NCBI GenBank assembly: GCA_037200525.1
Contig: JBBCGG010000001.1
Location: 3,712,501 to 3,776,500, forward strand
Length of the DNA: 64,000 nt
Source: Methylocella sp.
Lineage (GTDB): Bacteria > Pseudomonadota > Alphaproteobacteria > Rhizobiales > Beijerinckiaceae
Reading direction: 5' to 3'
Shown here: positions 50,775 to 60,358 of the stretch, piece after piece
Layout: every line of letters begins with the position of its first letter
Numbering within the stretch: position 1 is the stretch's first letter
Position numbers and translations under genes: made by a program
Notes under the pieces: generated by a model
The model's database searches: none
Told to the model about the DNA's origin: nothing
What the model saw: only the letters and a program-made list of their open reading frames with translations

Positions 50775-50987
50775 TCAATGACAGGGAAAGCCCAAAAGAT
50801 GGCGACCGTCGTGCACATATTCATGGATGTAATGGCCGGAGACCAGCGACGTCGCCCCCTGCTCGGCGCCGACGAAATAAATCATCAGCAGGCCCAAGAC
50901 GCCGCCGAAAACGAGCCAAGGCAGAATTTCGCGCATCGGGATTGGGATCGGCCGAGCGGCTGGGAGAGTAATTGCTGCGTCGCTCAT
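50775..50987 (-). CDS. cbtB: Cobalt transporter subunit CbtB
   Basis: Small partner of CbtA, 70 residues with a single membrane helix (ILPWLVFGGVLGLLMIYFVG). The C-terminal His-rich tail HYIHEYVHDGRHLLGFPCH is the metal-binding signature of the family. The ATG at 50987 (MSDAAITL) has a TAGGAG upstream. CbtAB are often under a B12 riboswitch, but I see none in the 155 bases before it. Confidence 0.92.
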   Translation of the reverse strand: MSDAAITLPAARPIPIPMREILPWLVFGGVLGLLMIYFVGAEQGATSLVSGHYIHEYVHDGRHLLGFPCH

Positions 50988-51142
50988 TTCAAAACTCCTA
51001 GAATTCGGGCGGGAGCCTACGGCCCGGTCCAAAGCGTGTCAACGCAGCGCAAAGCTGGCCTTGCCGGAAAAGCGCCGGCGTCGCATGATCGTCGGCAGGC
51101 TGAAAAGGATGCCTCAGCGAATCGCTCAAAGAGGAAAAATCC

Positions 51143-52159
51143 ATGTCGCTTCAGGGCGGTCTCTTAAAGCTAAGCGCTTTCATCCTGCTTGCATCGCTCG
51201 CGAGCTTTGCCCCGGTTTTCGCCCTGGCCGAAGACGCCGATCCGCTGCCGTCCTGGAATGACGGAGCGGCCAAACAATCGATCATCAAATTCGTCGAGGA
51301 CGTGACCCGCGAAGGATCGCCCAATTTCGCGCCTGTCGAGAAGCGCATCGCGACCTTCGACAATGACGGCACGCTGTGGATCGAACAGCCGATGTATGTC
51401 CAGATGGTTTTCGCGCTCGACCGTCTGCGTGAACTTTTGCCGCTGCATCCCGAGTGGCGCGAACAACAGCCTTTCAAGGCCGCGCTCGAACGCGATTTCA
51501 AAACTCTCCTGAAAGATGGCGCGCGCAATGTCGAGACGATCATTGGCGTGACCCACGCGGGGATGACCCCGGAGAAGTTCGATCAGATCGTCAAGAAATG
51601 GCTCGCAACGGCCGAGCATCCGCGTTTCCATCGCCCTTACACTGAGCTGGTCTATCAGCCGATGCTTGAGGTCTTGGCCTATTTCCGCGCCAAGGGATTC
51701 AAGACGTTTATCGTCACCGGCGGCGGCATCGAGTTCGTCCGCGCGTTTGCCGAGAAGATATATGGCGTGCCGCCCGAGCAGGTCATCGGCTCCAGCATCG
51801 TAACGAAATTCGAGCGACGCAATGGCCAGCCTTGGCTGTTCCGTTACCCACAGGTGAGTTTTGTCGACGACGGCCCCGGCAAACCCGTCGGCATCGAGTC
51901 GCATATCGGCCGCCGCCCTATCGCCGCCTTCGGCAATTCCGACGGCGACCTCGAGATGCTGCAATGGGCGACGGGAGCGGGTCGGCGCGGCCTTGGGCTC
52001 CTCGTGCACCACACCGACCCTGTGCGCGAATACGCCTACGACAAGGATTCGATCGTCGGCCATCTGGACGTCGCCCTGGAAGCCGCAAAGCTCGATGACT
52101 GGACGGTGGCGGACATGAAGAAGGATTGGAAGGTTATTTTTCCATTCGAGATGAAGTGA
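51143..52159 (+). CDS. Periplasmic HAD-superfamily phosphatase
   Basis: Protein of 338 residues with a signal peptide (about 1-28, ending FALA-ED). HAD motif I reads ATFDNDGTLW, motif II FIVTGGG, and motif III/IV SFVDDGPGKP and AFGNSDGDLEML. The fold is like phosphoserine phosphatase, acting in the periplasm. The substrate is unknown. GAGGAAA precedes the ATG at 51143. It is divergent from cbtB and converges on the drug pump gene. Confidence 0.9.
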   Translation: MSLQGGLLKLSAFILLASLASFAPVFALAEDADPLPSWNDGAAKQSIIKFVEDVTREGSPNFAPVEKRIATFDNDGTLWIEQPMYVQMVFALDRLRELLPLHPEWREQQPFKAALERDFKTLLKDGARNVETIIGVTHAGMTPEKFDQIVKKWLATAEHPRFHRPYTELVYQPMLEVLAYFRAKGFKTFIVTGGGIEFVRAFAEKIYGVPPEQVIGSSIVTKFERRNGQPWLFRYPQVSFVDDGPGKPVGIESHIGRRPIAAFGNSDGDLEMLQWATGAGRRGLGLLVHHTDPVREYAYDKDSIVGHLDVALEAAKLDDWTVADMKKDWKVIFPFEMK

Positions 52160-52238
52160 GGCGAATGGCCAGTTCGCGCCTTGCGGAGAGTCGCCCGCCG
52201 TAAAGCGGGTTCCTCGATTTCAAAACCAATCGCCAGAG

Positions 52239-53729
52239 CTATGCGGCCTGACGGACCTTCATATCGCCGGGCGCTTTGTCGCCGGGTCGGCTCGCAACGG
52301 GAATGAGCCAAATGGCGATGAAGGTAAGGACTGCGACTATGACGACGCACAAAAAGCTCCAGTGAAGCGCTTGGTCGAAGATAGATCGGGCGATCGGATT
52401 GGCGGCGAGTTCGGCCAGCCCCGCCGGATGATTCAGCCCTTCGTGCAAGCTCGCGGCGAGCGTTCCGCCGCCGAAATGCGCGTTGCCGATGTTGAGCACG
52501 GCGCCGAGCGCGGTCGCCCCAAGCGTGTTGCCAAGGCCGCGCGCGAATAGGATCGAAGCGGTCGCGCTGCCGCGCATCGACCACTCGACGCTGTCCTGCA
52601 CCAAGGCGATGGTGGTGAGGCTGATGAGGCCCATGCCAAATCCCATTAAAAAGGAGCCGACGCCGGCCACCGCCACATGGCTTTGTGGCGTCAAAAACAA
52701 CAGAAACGATGCGCCAATCGGGAACATCATGCTGCCGACCCGCAATGTGCGCCGAATCCCGAAAGCTCGATAGAAGCGGCCCGATAGCATCACCGCTAAC
52801 GGCCAGCCGACGACGAGCATCGTCAAGGTAAAGCCGGCGACGATTGGCGAGCCGCCGAGCACTCCCTGCACATACATCGGCAGGATGGTCGTCAAACCGA
52901 TCAACGCCATTCCGGCTAACAGGGTAGCGGCGTTGCTGGTCGCAATGAGACGGCGTCCCCAGAGTTCAATCGATATAATCGGCTCCGACGCGCGCCGCTC
53001 CTGAAGCAGAAAAAGGCCGCCAGCAATGAGGAATAAAAGCGCCAACGGGCCGAGCGTCCAGACGCCGGCTTCGGTCTCGGTCAGGATCGTCAGCAGCGAG
53101 ACGATCGCAATCGAGAAAAGCGCTGCGCCCAGATAGTCGATCTTTGCTTTGCGCGGCTCGACCGCTTCTTGCAGAAAGAGCAGGAAACCGATGATCGTCA
53201 AAATTCCGATAGGGATGTTGATCCAGAAGATCCAAGCCCAGGAAATATTGTCGACGATGACGCCGCCAGCGAGTGGGCCGATCACCGCCGAGCTGGCCCA
53301 AACGCTGGCCATTATGCCCTGCACCCGGCCGCGTTCCTCGATTTTGTAAAGGTCGCCGATCACCGTCATCGTCACGGGCATAATGGCGCCGGCGCCAAGG
53401 CCTTGCAGGAGCCGGAACACAATCAGAGACATCATCGACCAAGCAAGTCCGCACAGCAGCGAGCCGATCAGGAAAAGCACGATGCCGCCGATCAAGACGG
53501 GCTTGCGGCCGAGGATATCGGCGAGCTTGCCGTAGATGACCGTCGTCGTAGACTGCGCCAGCAGGAACGCCGAGAATACCCAGCTGTAATAGGTGAAGCC
53601 GCCGAGCTGTCCGACGATGCGGGGCATAGCGGTCGCAACGATGGTGGCCTCGATCGCGACCATAAAGGTCGCCAGCATGATTGAGACGATGACGAAGACG
53701 CGCTTCGAAACATTGACGGCGTTTGACAT
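52239..53729 (-). CDS. DHA2-family MFS multidrug exporter
   Basis: Fourteen-helix drug:proton antiporter of the EmrB/QacA group, 496 residues. It starts with FVIVSIMLATFMVAIEATIVATAMPRIV, where TIVATAMP is the family D1-like motif. YGKLADILGRKPVLIGG is the loop 2-3 motif. GWRxxF-like WAWIFWINIPIG follows helix 6. The ATG at 53729 has AAAGGAA upstream. No periplasmic adaptor (EmrA) adjoins, so it probably works alone. A palindrome lies 176 bases upstream. Confidence 0.92.
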   Translation of the reverse strand: MSNAVNVSKRVFVIVSIMLATFMVAIEATIVATAMPRIVGQLGGFTYYSWVFSAFLLAQSTTTVIYGKLADILGRKPVLIGGIVLFLIGSLLCGLAWSMMSLIVFRLLQGLGAGAIMPVTMTVIGDLYKIEERGRVQGIMASVWASSAVIGPLAGGVIVDNISWAWIFWINIPIGILTIIGFLLFLQEAVEPRKAKIDYLGAALFSIAIVSLLTILTETEAGVWTLGPLALLFLIAGGLFLLQERRASEPIISIELWGRRLIATSNAATLLAGMALIGLTTILPMYVQGVLGGSPIVAGFTLTMLVVGWPLAVMLSGRFYRAFGIRRTLRVGSMMFPIGASFLLFLTPQSHVAVAGVGSFLMGFGMGLISLTTIALVQDSVEWSMRGSATASILFARGLGNTLGATALGAVLNIGNAHFGGGTLAASLHEGLNHPAGLAELAANPIARSIFDQALHWSFLCVVIVAVLTFIAIWLIPVASRPGDKAPGDMKVRQAA

Positions 53730-53904
53730 GACGTTCCTTTTAAAGGCGCCCATATCGCCGATTGCGCCGCAGCATGCCCTCAGCATTCGGCGTCAGTTTG
53801 TGGGACAAACCCATTTGCCGGAAAGAAGCGCTCAATTGGCGCGCAGGATCTGATTTGGCGGCGTTCGGTTTGGCGACAGCGTCGATGGCGAGTCGCCAGA
53901 TTCT

Positions 53905-53918
53905 ATGACATTTGTCAT
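53905..53918. promoter_or_regulatory. Perfect palindrome ATGACA-TT-TGTCAT (candidate operator)
   Basis: Six-base arms with a 2-base spacer form a compact dyad typical of TetR or MarR operators. It lies 176 bases ahead of the DHA2 pump gene. No regulator gene is adjacent. Confidence 0.4.
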
Positions 53919-54209
53919 TTTGAAACCAGAAAATAGACTGGGCGCGGCTCAGGCGCTCGTCAAAGGCCTGTGATCTTCTCTTCCTGCCGTGTGGGGCGCC
54001 AAAACGATAGTGCAAACCGCCGGGCTGACAGGACGGCGGTCGTTTTGTAGAAGTCTTAATCATTTATGCCTATTATTTAAGCAATTTTTCGCGCCCACGA
54101 AGCCGCCTGGACGTTTCAACCAAGAGCTGGCATTCTATTTTCGTTTTTTATCAATCTGTAACGCCCTTTTACCGGTTCGGAACAGACGACTGATTAAGAG
54201 CCAGGCAAA

Positions 54210-54638
<429 letters not shown>

Positions 54639-54675
54639 GCCAAGATCCGGATCTTTAGGTGGGAGGAGCTAGACG

Positions 54676-56073
54676 ATGATATCCTTCAGAACCGCACATA
54701 CGACGTTCAAGTTTCTCGCCTTCGGCCTCTTCATCGCAATATTTGCGTCGCTGATTTTCCTCGATCAATCCTCGGCGCAAGACGCCGCCGCCGCGGCGCC
54801 GCCCGCCTGCGACGCCAAGACCTTGACGGCGTGCACGCCCAATTCCGGCGACACGGCCTGGATGCTCACATCGGTGGCGCTGGTCCTGATGATGACCATT
54901 CCGGGCCTTGGACTGTTTTATGGCGGGATGGTCCGCAAGAAGAACGTCGGCGACACGGTGGTGACGAGCTTCGCCATTACCTGTCTCATAACTGTGCTGT
55001 TTACGGTTTTGACCTACAGCTTGGCCTTTCGCGCCGGATCGCCGTTCATCGGCGGCCTCGATCGCGCCTTCCTGCAAGGCATTTTGAGCGATATCTCCAA
55101 AGGCGTCGGCAATCCCAATCCGCTCGCGCCGACCATCCCCGAAACCGTCTACATATGTTTCCAAATGACCTTCGCGATCATCACGCCGGCGCTGATCGCG
55201 GGGGCGTTCGCCGAGCGCATGAAGTTCTCGGCGATGCTGTGGTTCATCGGACTCTGGGCGATCTTCGTGTACGCGCCGATCGCGCATTGGGTTTGGGGCC
55301 CCGACGGATTCCTGAACAGCACTAACGATGCGGCGCGCGTCAAAGTGCTCGACTTCGCCGGCGGCACGGTGGTTCACATCAACTCGGGCGTCGCGGGCTT
55401 GATGTGCGCCTTGATGCTCGGCCGGCGGAGGGATGCCGGGCCAGCGCATAATGTGGTGCTCACCTTCATTGGCGCCTCGCTGCTGTGGGTTGGCTGGTTT
55501 GGCTTCAACGCCGGCTCGGCCGTGACGGCAGGAATGCAGGCGGGCATGGCGATGCTGGTCACGCAAATCGCCACCGCCGTCGCGGCGCTGACCTGGATGT
55601 TTGTCGAATGGTCCTATCGCGGCAAGCCGACCGTCGTCGGCATCTGTTCGGGCGCCGTGGCCGGTCTCGTCGCCATTACGCCGGCCTCGGGTTTCGTCGG
55701 CCCGGGGGGAGCGATAGCAATCGGCGTCGCAGCGGGCATTTTGTGCTATCTCGGAGTGACGGGACTGAAATCCGCGTTAGGCTATGACGATGCGCTCGAT
55801 GCCTTCGGAGTGCACGCGGTCGGCGGCGCGACCGGCGCCATCCTGACCGGAGTCTTCGCCATCCAGGAATATGGCGGCACATCGGGACTCATCGAAGGCA
55901 ATGGGGCGCAAGTCGTCAATCAGCTCATTGGCGTCGGCATCGTGATCGCCTATGACGTCGTCGTTTCACTCGTTATTTTGAAGATCCTCGATCTGTTCAT
56001 CGGATTGAGAGTGAGCCCCGACGTGGAGCTCGAAGGACTCGATCTGACGCTGCATGGAGAGGTCGTCCAGTAA
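54676..56073 (+). CDS. amtB: Ammonium transporter
   Basis: Ammonium channel of 465 residues in the inner membrane. A cleaved N-terminal signal (FLAFGLFIAIFASLIFL, to SSAQ) precedes eleven helices. Signature regions include MLTSVALVLMMTIPGLGLFYGGMVRKKN, AHWVWGPDGFL, DFAGGTVVHINSGVAGL (first pore His) and FGVHAVGGATGAILTG (second pore His). GGGAGGAG precedes the ATG. It is cotranscribed with glnK. Confidence 0.97.
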   Translation: MISFRTAHTTFKFLAFGLFIAIFASLIFLDQSSAQDAAAAAPPACDAKTLTACTPNSGDTAWMLTSVALVLMMTIPGLGLFYGGMVRKKNVGDTVVTSFAITCLITVLFTVLTYSLAFRAGSPFIGGLDRAFLQGILSDISKGVGNPNPLAPTIPETVYICFQMTFAIITPALIAGAFAERMKFSAMLWFIGLWAIFVYAPIAHWVWGPDGFLNSTNDAARVKVLDFAGGTVVHINSGVAGLMCALMLGRRRDAGPAHNVVLTFIGASLLWVGWFGFNAGSAVTAGMQAGMAMLVTQIATAVAALTWMFVEWSYRGKPTVVGICSGAVAGLVAITPASGFVGPGGAIAIGVAAGILCYLGVTGLKSALGYDDALDAFGVHAVGGATGAILTGVFAIQEYGGTSGLIEGNGAQVVNQLIGVGIVIAYDVVVSLVILKILDLFIGLRVSPDVELEGLDLTLHGEVVQ

Positions 56074-56096
56074 GGCCGAGAACAGCGGAAAAGCGA

Positions 56097-56276
56097 TTAT
56101 TCCTGGTGGCTGCGCGGCCGCCAGGATAAATCCTCGGACCATACATAGATCGCAATCGCCGCCAGAAACATAGCCGCGCCAACCCAGAACAGCGGCGAAT
56201 GGTGAATGCGCCTCCAGTCGGGGCGGCGTCGATCCGGCTCCGCGCCGTGGTGGCGATCATGTCTGTTCTCGTTCAT
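56097..56276 (-). CDS. Small single-pass membrane protein, 59 residues
   Basis: Start ATG at 56274-56276 and stop TAA at 56097-56099. The N-terminal half is highly charged and His/Arg-rich (MNENRHDRHHGAEPDRRRPDW). A membrane helix follows (SPLFWVGAAMFLAAIAIYVW), ending in SEDLSWRPRSHQE. Small proteins of this layout are common in Rhizobiales; the function is unknown. GGTGGAAAA precedes the ATG. It converges on amtB. Confidence 0.72.
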   Translation of the reverse strand: MNENRHDRHHGAEPDRRRPDWRRIHHSPLFWVGAAMFLAAIAIYVWSEDLSWRPRSHQE

Positions 56277-56480
56277 TTTTCCACCCGCATGTTCTTAAAA
56301 GAGCCGCCAGGACGCGCACCGCCCGAAGCTCTTGACCGTTGTGCATGATTCTCAACTTTTGCGACAGCGCCCGTCCCCTTCGCGTTCTCCCCCTTATTCG
56401 AGTTTTTCGTCCCTCTTGCTTTGCGAACCCCGCAGGGTGAGGCTGCAGCTTTCGCCTCGAACCAAAACTCGGGAAACGCG

Positions 56481-57036
56481 ATGGCTTGCGACAAAATCAT
56501 GCTGATCCGCCATTCCGAGCGGCCAGACCCCGAGAGGAAAATCCGGGGCGTTGCGCTGGACGGCAAAAAAGGACAAGGAATCCCTCTCAGTGCGCGGCTG
56601 GCAGCGGGCTGGGGCCCTCGTGCGGTTGTTTGCCCCTAATGACGCCCGGTTCGCCCATCCTGCTTTGGCGAGACCGCAGATTTTATTCGCCTGCAAAGCA
56701 GCGGCGACGGACCCGAGCTTGCGGCCGCAGCATACGCTATTGCCGCTCGCGGATCTCCTTCAGGTCGAATTCAACCGCGATTTTTTCGAAAGCGAGGAGC
56801 GCGCCCTGGTGCGAACGGTGCTGGAAGCGCCGGGACCAGCGCTGATCGCCTGGAAACACGTCACCATGCACGTCATAGCCAACGAGATCCTGGGCAATAA
56901 AACGACGGCGCCGCAACATTGGCCCTATTCCTGTTACGATATCGTCTGGGTGTTCGACCGGCGGGACGGCGTCTGGACATTTTCCCAGATTCCCCAGCTC
57001 CTTCTGCCCGGCGACAGCGCGGACATAATCATTTAA
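56481..57036 (+). pseudogene. Histidine phosphatase-like gene with a frameshift at an A6 run
   Basis: The reading frame from the ATG at 56481 opens with MACDKIMLIRHSERPDPERK, the RHxE-type phosphatase start. After the A6 run at 56565-56570 this frame gives non-family sequence and stops near 56639. The remainder of the protein (DKESLSVRGWQRAGALVRLF to the C-terminus at 57036) is in the +1 frame. Removing one A would restore a single protein of about 184 residues, with LIAWKHVTMHVIANEI near the C-terminus. It could be a true pseudogene, a sequencing error, or slippage on the A6GG run. Confidence 0.75.
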
Positions 57037-57108
57037 AAGCGCCCTCCCCGCTTTACGGAGGGGACCGCTTGCGGCTATGTCAACGCTTTGCCGCCGGAGC
57101 GAAAGACC

Positions 57109-57903
57109 ATGGCCGCAGACAAAGGCGCAGAATGCTGCCGCTTCTCGCGCATCGCATTTCTATCCTCGGGAACGCCGGAGGCCAGCGCCGCGCACGCCGC
57201 GTTCGTCTCGCGTTATGGCAACGTCGATCCAGATGAAGCCGATGTCGTCGTAGCGCTCGGCGGCGACGGTCTGATGCTGCAAACGCTGCACCGATTCATG
57301 GGAACGAGCAAGCCAATCTACGGCATGAATCGCGGCTCCGTCGGCTTTCTCATGAACGAATTTTCCGGCGCGGGCCTCGAACGGCGCCTTGAGGCGGCTG
57401 AAGCCTCGATCGTGCATCCGCTGTTGATGGAGGCGACCGACCAGCAAGGCGCCGCCGTCAGCGCGCGCGCAATCAATGAAGTTTCGCTGTTGCGGCAATC
57501 CTACCAAGCCGCGAAGATGAAAATCTCCATCGACGGCAAGGAGCGGCTCGGCGAACTCATCGCCGACGGCGTCCTCATCGCGACGCCTGTTGGTTCGACT
57601 GCCTATAACCTTTCGGCGCACGGCCCCATTCTTCCGCTCGACGCCACGATGATGGCATTGACCCCGATCTCGGCATTCCGGCCGCGGGGCTGGCGCGGCG
57701 CCCTGCTGCCCGATCGGGCGCGCGTCACAATCGATATTCTCGAGGCCGATAAGCGCCCCGTCGCCGCTGTCGCCGATCATTTCGAGATTAGAAACATCAT
57801 TAAGGTCACGGTCGCGATGGATCACGCGACTGGCCTCGTGCTGCTCCACGATCCCGGACATTCGCTGAATGAGCGAATCCTGCGCGAACAATTCGGATAT
57901 TGA
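57109..57903 (+). CDS. nadK: NAD kinase
   Basis: Phosphorylates NAD to NADP. The product is 264 residues. The catalytic GGDG is in [15 protein letters not shown], followed by [23 protein letters not shown] and the NAD-binding [21 protein letters not shown]. The ATG at 57109 is preferred; a TTG at 57088 is in frame. It leads a tight operon: the NUDIX gene starts three bases after its stop. Confidence 0.96.
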   Translation: MAADKGAECCRFSRIAFLSSGTPEASAAHAAFVSRYGNVDPDEADVVVALGGDGLMLQTLHRFMGTSKPIYGMNRGSVGFLMNEFSGAGLERRLEAAEASIVHPLLMEATDQQGAAVSARAINEVSLLRQSYQAAKMKISIDGKERLGELIADGVLIATPVGSTAYNLSAHGPILPLDATMMALTPISAFRPRGWRGALLPDRARVTIDILEADKRPVAAVADHFEIRNIIKVTVAMDHATGLVLLHDPGHSLNERILREQFGY

Positions 57904-57906
57904 GTC

Positions 57907-58509
57907 ATGACGGACCGCGTTCGCATCCTCGCCAAGCAGATTCTGTCTCGCGGACACGGGGTTTTGCAAAAGCTCACCCTTGAGCGGAGGCGATTTGACG
58001 GCCGATTGCAGACTCAAATTCGCGAGGTCTATGATACGGGCGACGGCGCGGCGATCCTGCTCTATGACCCCGCTCGCTCGAAGGTGGTTCTGGTGCGCCA
58101 GTTCCGTGCGCCGGCCTATCTCAATGGCGGCCATGAAAGCCTGATTGAGGTCTGCGCCGGACGGCTCGAAGGCGTCGACGCGCAAACGCGGATCATGCGC
58201 GAGGCCGAGGAGGAAACCGGGTTTACCGTGCGCCATCCGCGCCGCCTGTTCGAGGCCTATATGAGCCCTGGGAGCTTTTGCGAAAGAATCACGTTTTTTG
58301 TCGCGGAATATACGCCCGCCGATCGAACGGGCGATGGCGGCGGCCTTGAACATGAAGGCGAGGACATCGAAATTTTGGAGCCGACACTTGACGACGCGCT
58401 GGCCATGATCGAGCGCGGCGAAATCATCGACGCCAAGACGATTTTGCTGCTTCACTACGCCAAACTCGTGGGGCTGATGCAATCGCCTCCATCGCCGGAT
58501 AAAGGCTAG
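57907..58509 (+). CDS. NUDIX hydrolase, GDP-mannose/ADP-ribose pyrophosphatase-like
   Basis: Protein of 200 residues. The Nudix box GRLEGVDAQTRIMREAEEETGF is present with the catalytic REAEEE; Asp replaces the usual Glu at box position 7. The N-terminal part (VLQKLTLERRRFDGRLQTQIREVYDTGDG) resembles NudK/NudF proteins that hydrolyse sugar nucleotides. It sits three bases after nadK and two before the MaoC gene, so it is cotranscribed with both. The substrate is unproven. Confidence 0.9.
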   Translation: MTDRVRILAKQILSRGHGVLQKLTLERRRFDGRLQTQIREVYDTGDGAAILLYDPARSKVVLVRQFRAPAYLNGGHESLIEVCAGRLEGVDAQTRIMREAEEETGFTVRHPRRLFEAYMSPGSFCERITFFVAEYTPADRTGDGGGLEHEGEDIEILEPTLDDALAMIERGEIIDAKTILLLHYAKLVGLMQSPPSPDKG

Positions 58510-58511
58510 CC

Positions 58512-59009
58512 ATGAGCGAAACGCCGCAGCGCGAGGCTCCCCGCCGCCACCCCCGCGGCGGGCTTTATTTCGAGGACTTCGTCATCGGCGATACGGTCGA
58601 ACATGGGCTCAGGCGGACCGTGACGCAAATGGACAATATGCTGTTCTCCAATATGACGCTCAATCCGCAGCCGCTGCACATTGACGCTCATTTTTGCGCT
58701 ACCGAAACCGAATGGGGACGGCCGCTGATGAACTCGCTCTTCACTCTTGGCCTGATGATCGGCATTTCCGTCAATGACCTTTCGGTTGGCACGACGATCG
58801 CAAATCTCGGCATGACCGACGTGAAATTTCCAGCGCCTCTGTTCGAGGGCGACACCGTGCATGTGGTGACGGAAATAGCGGCCAAACGCTTGTCGAAGTC
58901 GAGGCCGGACGCCGGCGTCGTCGAGTTCATCCATCGCGCCTATCAGCAGGAAGGCAAGCTCGTCGCCGAGTGCCGCCGCCAGGCCTTGATCAAGATCCGG
59001 CCGCTATGA
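58512..59009 (+). CDS. MaoC-like dehydratase/hydratase
   Basis: Hot-dog fold protein of 165 residues. The region GLYFEDFVIGDTVEHGLRRTVTQMDNMLFSNMTLNPQPLHIDAHF carries the catalytic Asp/His of enoyl-CoA hydratase 2-type proteins (NPxPxHxD). It probably hydrates a branched or dicarboxylic enoyl-CoA. Its stop overlaps the MFS start (ATGA). Together with the downstream CitE-like lyase it suggests a CoA-ester pathway such as C4/C5 dicarboxyl-CoA metabolism. Confidence 0.88.
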   Translation: MSETPQREAPRRHPRGGLYFEDFVIGDTVEHGLRRTVTQMDNMLFSNMTLNPQPLHIDAHFCATETEWGRPLMNSLFTLGLMIGISVNDLSVGTTIANLGMTDVKFPAPLFEGDTVHVVTEIAAKRLSKSRPDAGVVEFIHRAYQQEGKLVAECRRQALIKIRPL

Positions 59010-60337
59010 GCGGACCGATCGGCAAGACCTTCGCGGCGACATCGGATGGATATGACGCCGCCGATATCCGCAAACGGACCAAGGCAGTCCTGATCGGTTC
59101 GATCGGCAATCTCATCGAGTGGTATGATATTTACGCCTATTCGGCGTTTGCGCTTTATTTCGCCGGCGCTTTTTTCCCGCAAGCGGACCCGGTCGCCCAG
59201 CAATTGGCGGCGGCCTCGCTATTCGCGGCGGCCTTTCTGGTGCGCCCGCTCGGCAGCGCCCTGTTTGGCTATTTCGCCGATCGGCATGGGCGGCGCAATG
59301 CATTGACCGGCTCCGTGCTCCTGATGTGTCTTGGCTCTTTGCTGATCGCTGCGACGCCGGCTTACGCCACCATCGGGGTCGCGGCCCCCGTGGTTTTGGC
59401 CGTAGCGCGGCTGATGCAGAGCCTCAGCCAGGGCGGCGAATATGGCTCGGGGGCGACCTATCTCAGCGAAGTCTCGCATCCGAACCGGCGCGGATTTTAC
59501 TCCGGCGTCTGGTATATGACGCTGATCGGCGGCCAGCTTCTGGCGATTCTCGTTTTGCTCGCCCTGCAAAGGCTGTTTCTGACGCCGGAAGAGCTTAAAG
59601 CCTGGGGCTGGCGCATCCCTTTCGCAATCGGCGCGCTTCTCTCGATCGCCGCCTTCTATGTCCGCCGCGACATGCCCGAAACGGATCTCTTCCTTGCGGC
59701 CGAGGCCGCCGCCAAACGGGAGAATCCTTGGGCGATTCTTGCTCGCAATTGGAATGCGATGGCGCTCGTCGTCGGCATTACGATCGGCGGCACCTCGGCC
59801 TTTTACACCTACACGACCTATATGCAGAAATTTTTGAAGCTATCGGTTGGGTTGAATGATTCGCAGACGACGCTGATCACCGCAGGCTCGCTTCTCTTCG
59901 CCATTATCCTGCAGCCGCTTTATGGCGCGCTTTCCGACAAGATCGGGCGCAAACCGCTGCTGATCGGCTTCGGCGTTCTTGGAACCGTCGGAACGCTGCC
60001 CTTATTGACGACCTTGCAACATACGCAAAGTCCGCTCATCGCATTTTTGTTGATCTGCGCCGCCTGGGCGATCGTCAGCGGCTACACTTCGATCGCCGCC
60101 ATCGTAAAGGCCGAGCTTTTCCCAACCGCGATCCGCGCCATGGGCGTCGGCATTCCCTATGCGCTAACCGTCGCGATCTTTGGCGGCTCCATCGATTGGG
60201 TCGCTTTGGCGTTCAAGAACGGCGGCTGGGAGACAGGATTCTATTGGTACGCGACGGCCTGCATTTTCATCTCGCTGATCTGCTACATTTTCATGCGCGA
60301 GACGAAGGCGAATTCGAAAATGAAGCAGGCGCTATAA
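59006..60337 (+). CDS. MFS transporter, metabolite:proton symporter type (KgtP/ProP-like)
   Basis: Twelve-helix MHS-family transporter of 443 residues, likely importing an organic acid. The family marks are GSIGNLIEWYDIYAYSAFALYF at helix 1 and GYFADRHGRRNALTGSVLLMCLG between helices 2 and 3, plus YLSEVSHPNRRGFYSGV. The ATG at 59006 overlaps the MaoC stop by four bases; a longer frame to 58970 is unlikely. The gene order suggests its substrate feeds the MaoC and CitE-like enzymes. Confidence 0.9.
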   Translation: MSGPIGKTFAATSDGYDAADIRKRTKAVLIGSIGNLIEWYDIYAYSAFALYFAGAFFPQADPVAQQLAAASLFAAAFLVRPLGSALFGYFADRHGRRNALTGSVLLMCLGSLLIAATPAYATIGVAAPVVLAVARLMQSLSQGGEYGSGATYLSEVSHPNRRGFYSGVWYMTLIGGQLLAILVLLALQRLFLTPEELKAWGWRIPFAIGALLSIAAFYVRRDMPETDLFLAAEAAAKRENPWAILARNWNAMALVVGITIGGTSAFYTYTTYMQKFLKLSVGLNDSQTTLITAGSLLFAIILQPLYGALSDKIGRKPLLIGFGVLGTVGTLPLLTTLQHTQSPLIAFLLICAAWAIVSGYTSIAAIVKAELFPTAIRAMGVGIPYALTVAIFGGSIDWVALAFKNGGWETGFYWYATACIFISLICYIFMRETKANSKMKQAL

Positions 60338-60358
60338 TGCCGAAGTGGTTCTGATCCG

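Noticed and set aside
50988-51142. Possible cobalamin riboswitch before cbtB
   Set aside because: The gap is short and I could not find a B12-box-like element; a covariance search would decide.
53740-54063. A 107-codon minus-strand frame just before the drug pump
   Set aside because: It shows no HTH or other domain and covers the operator-like palindrome; it is likely non-coding.
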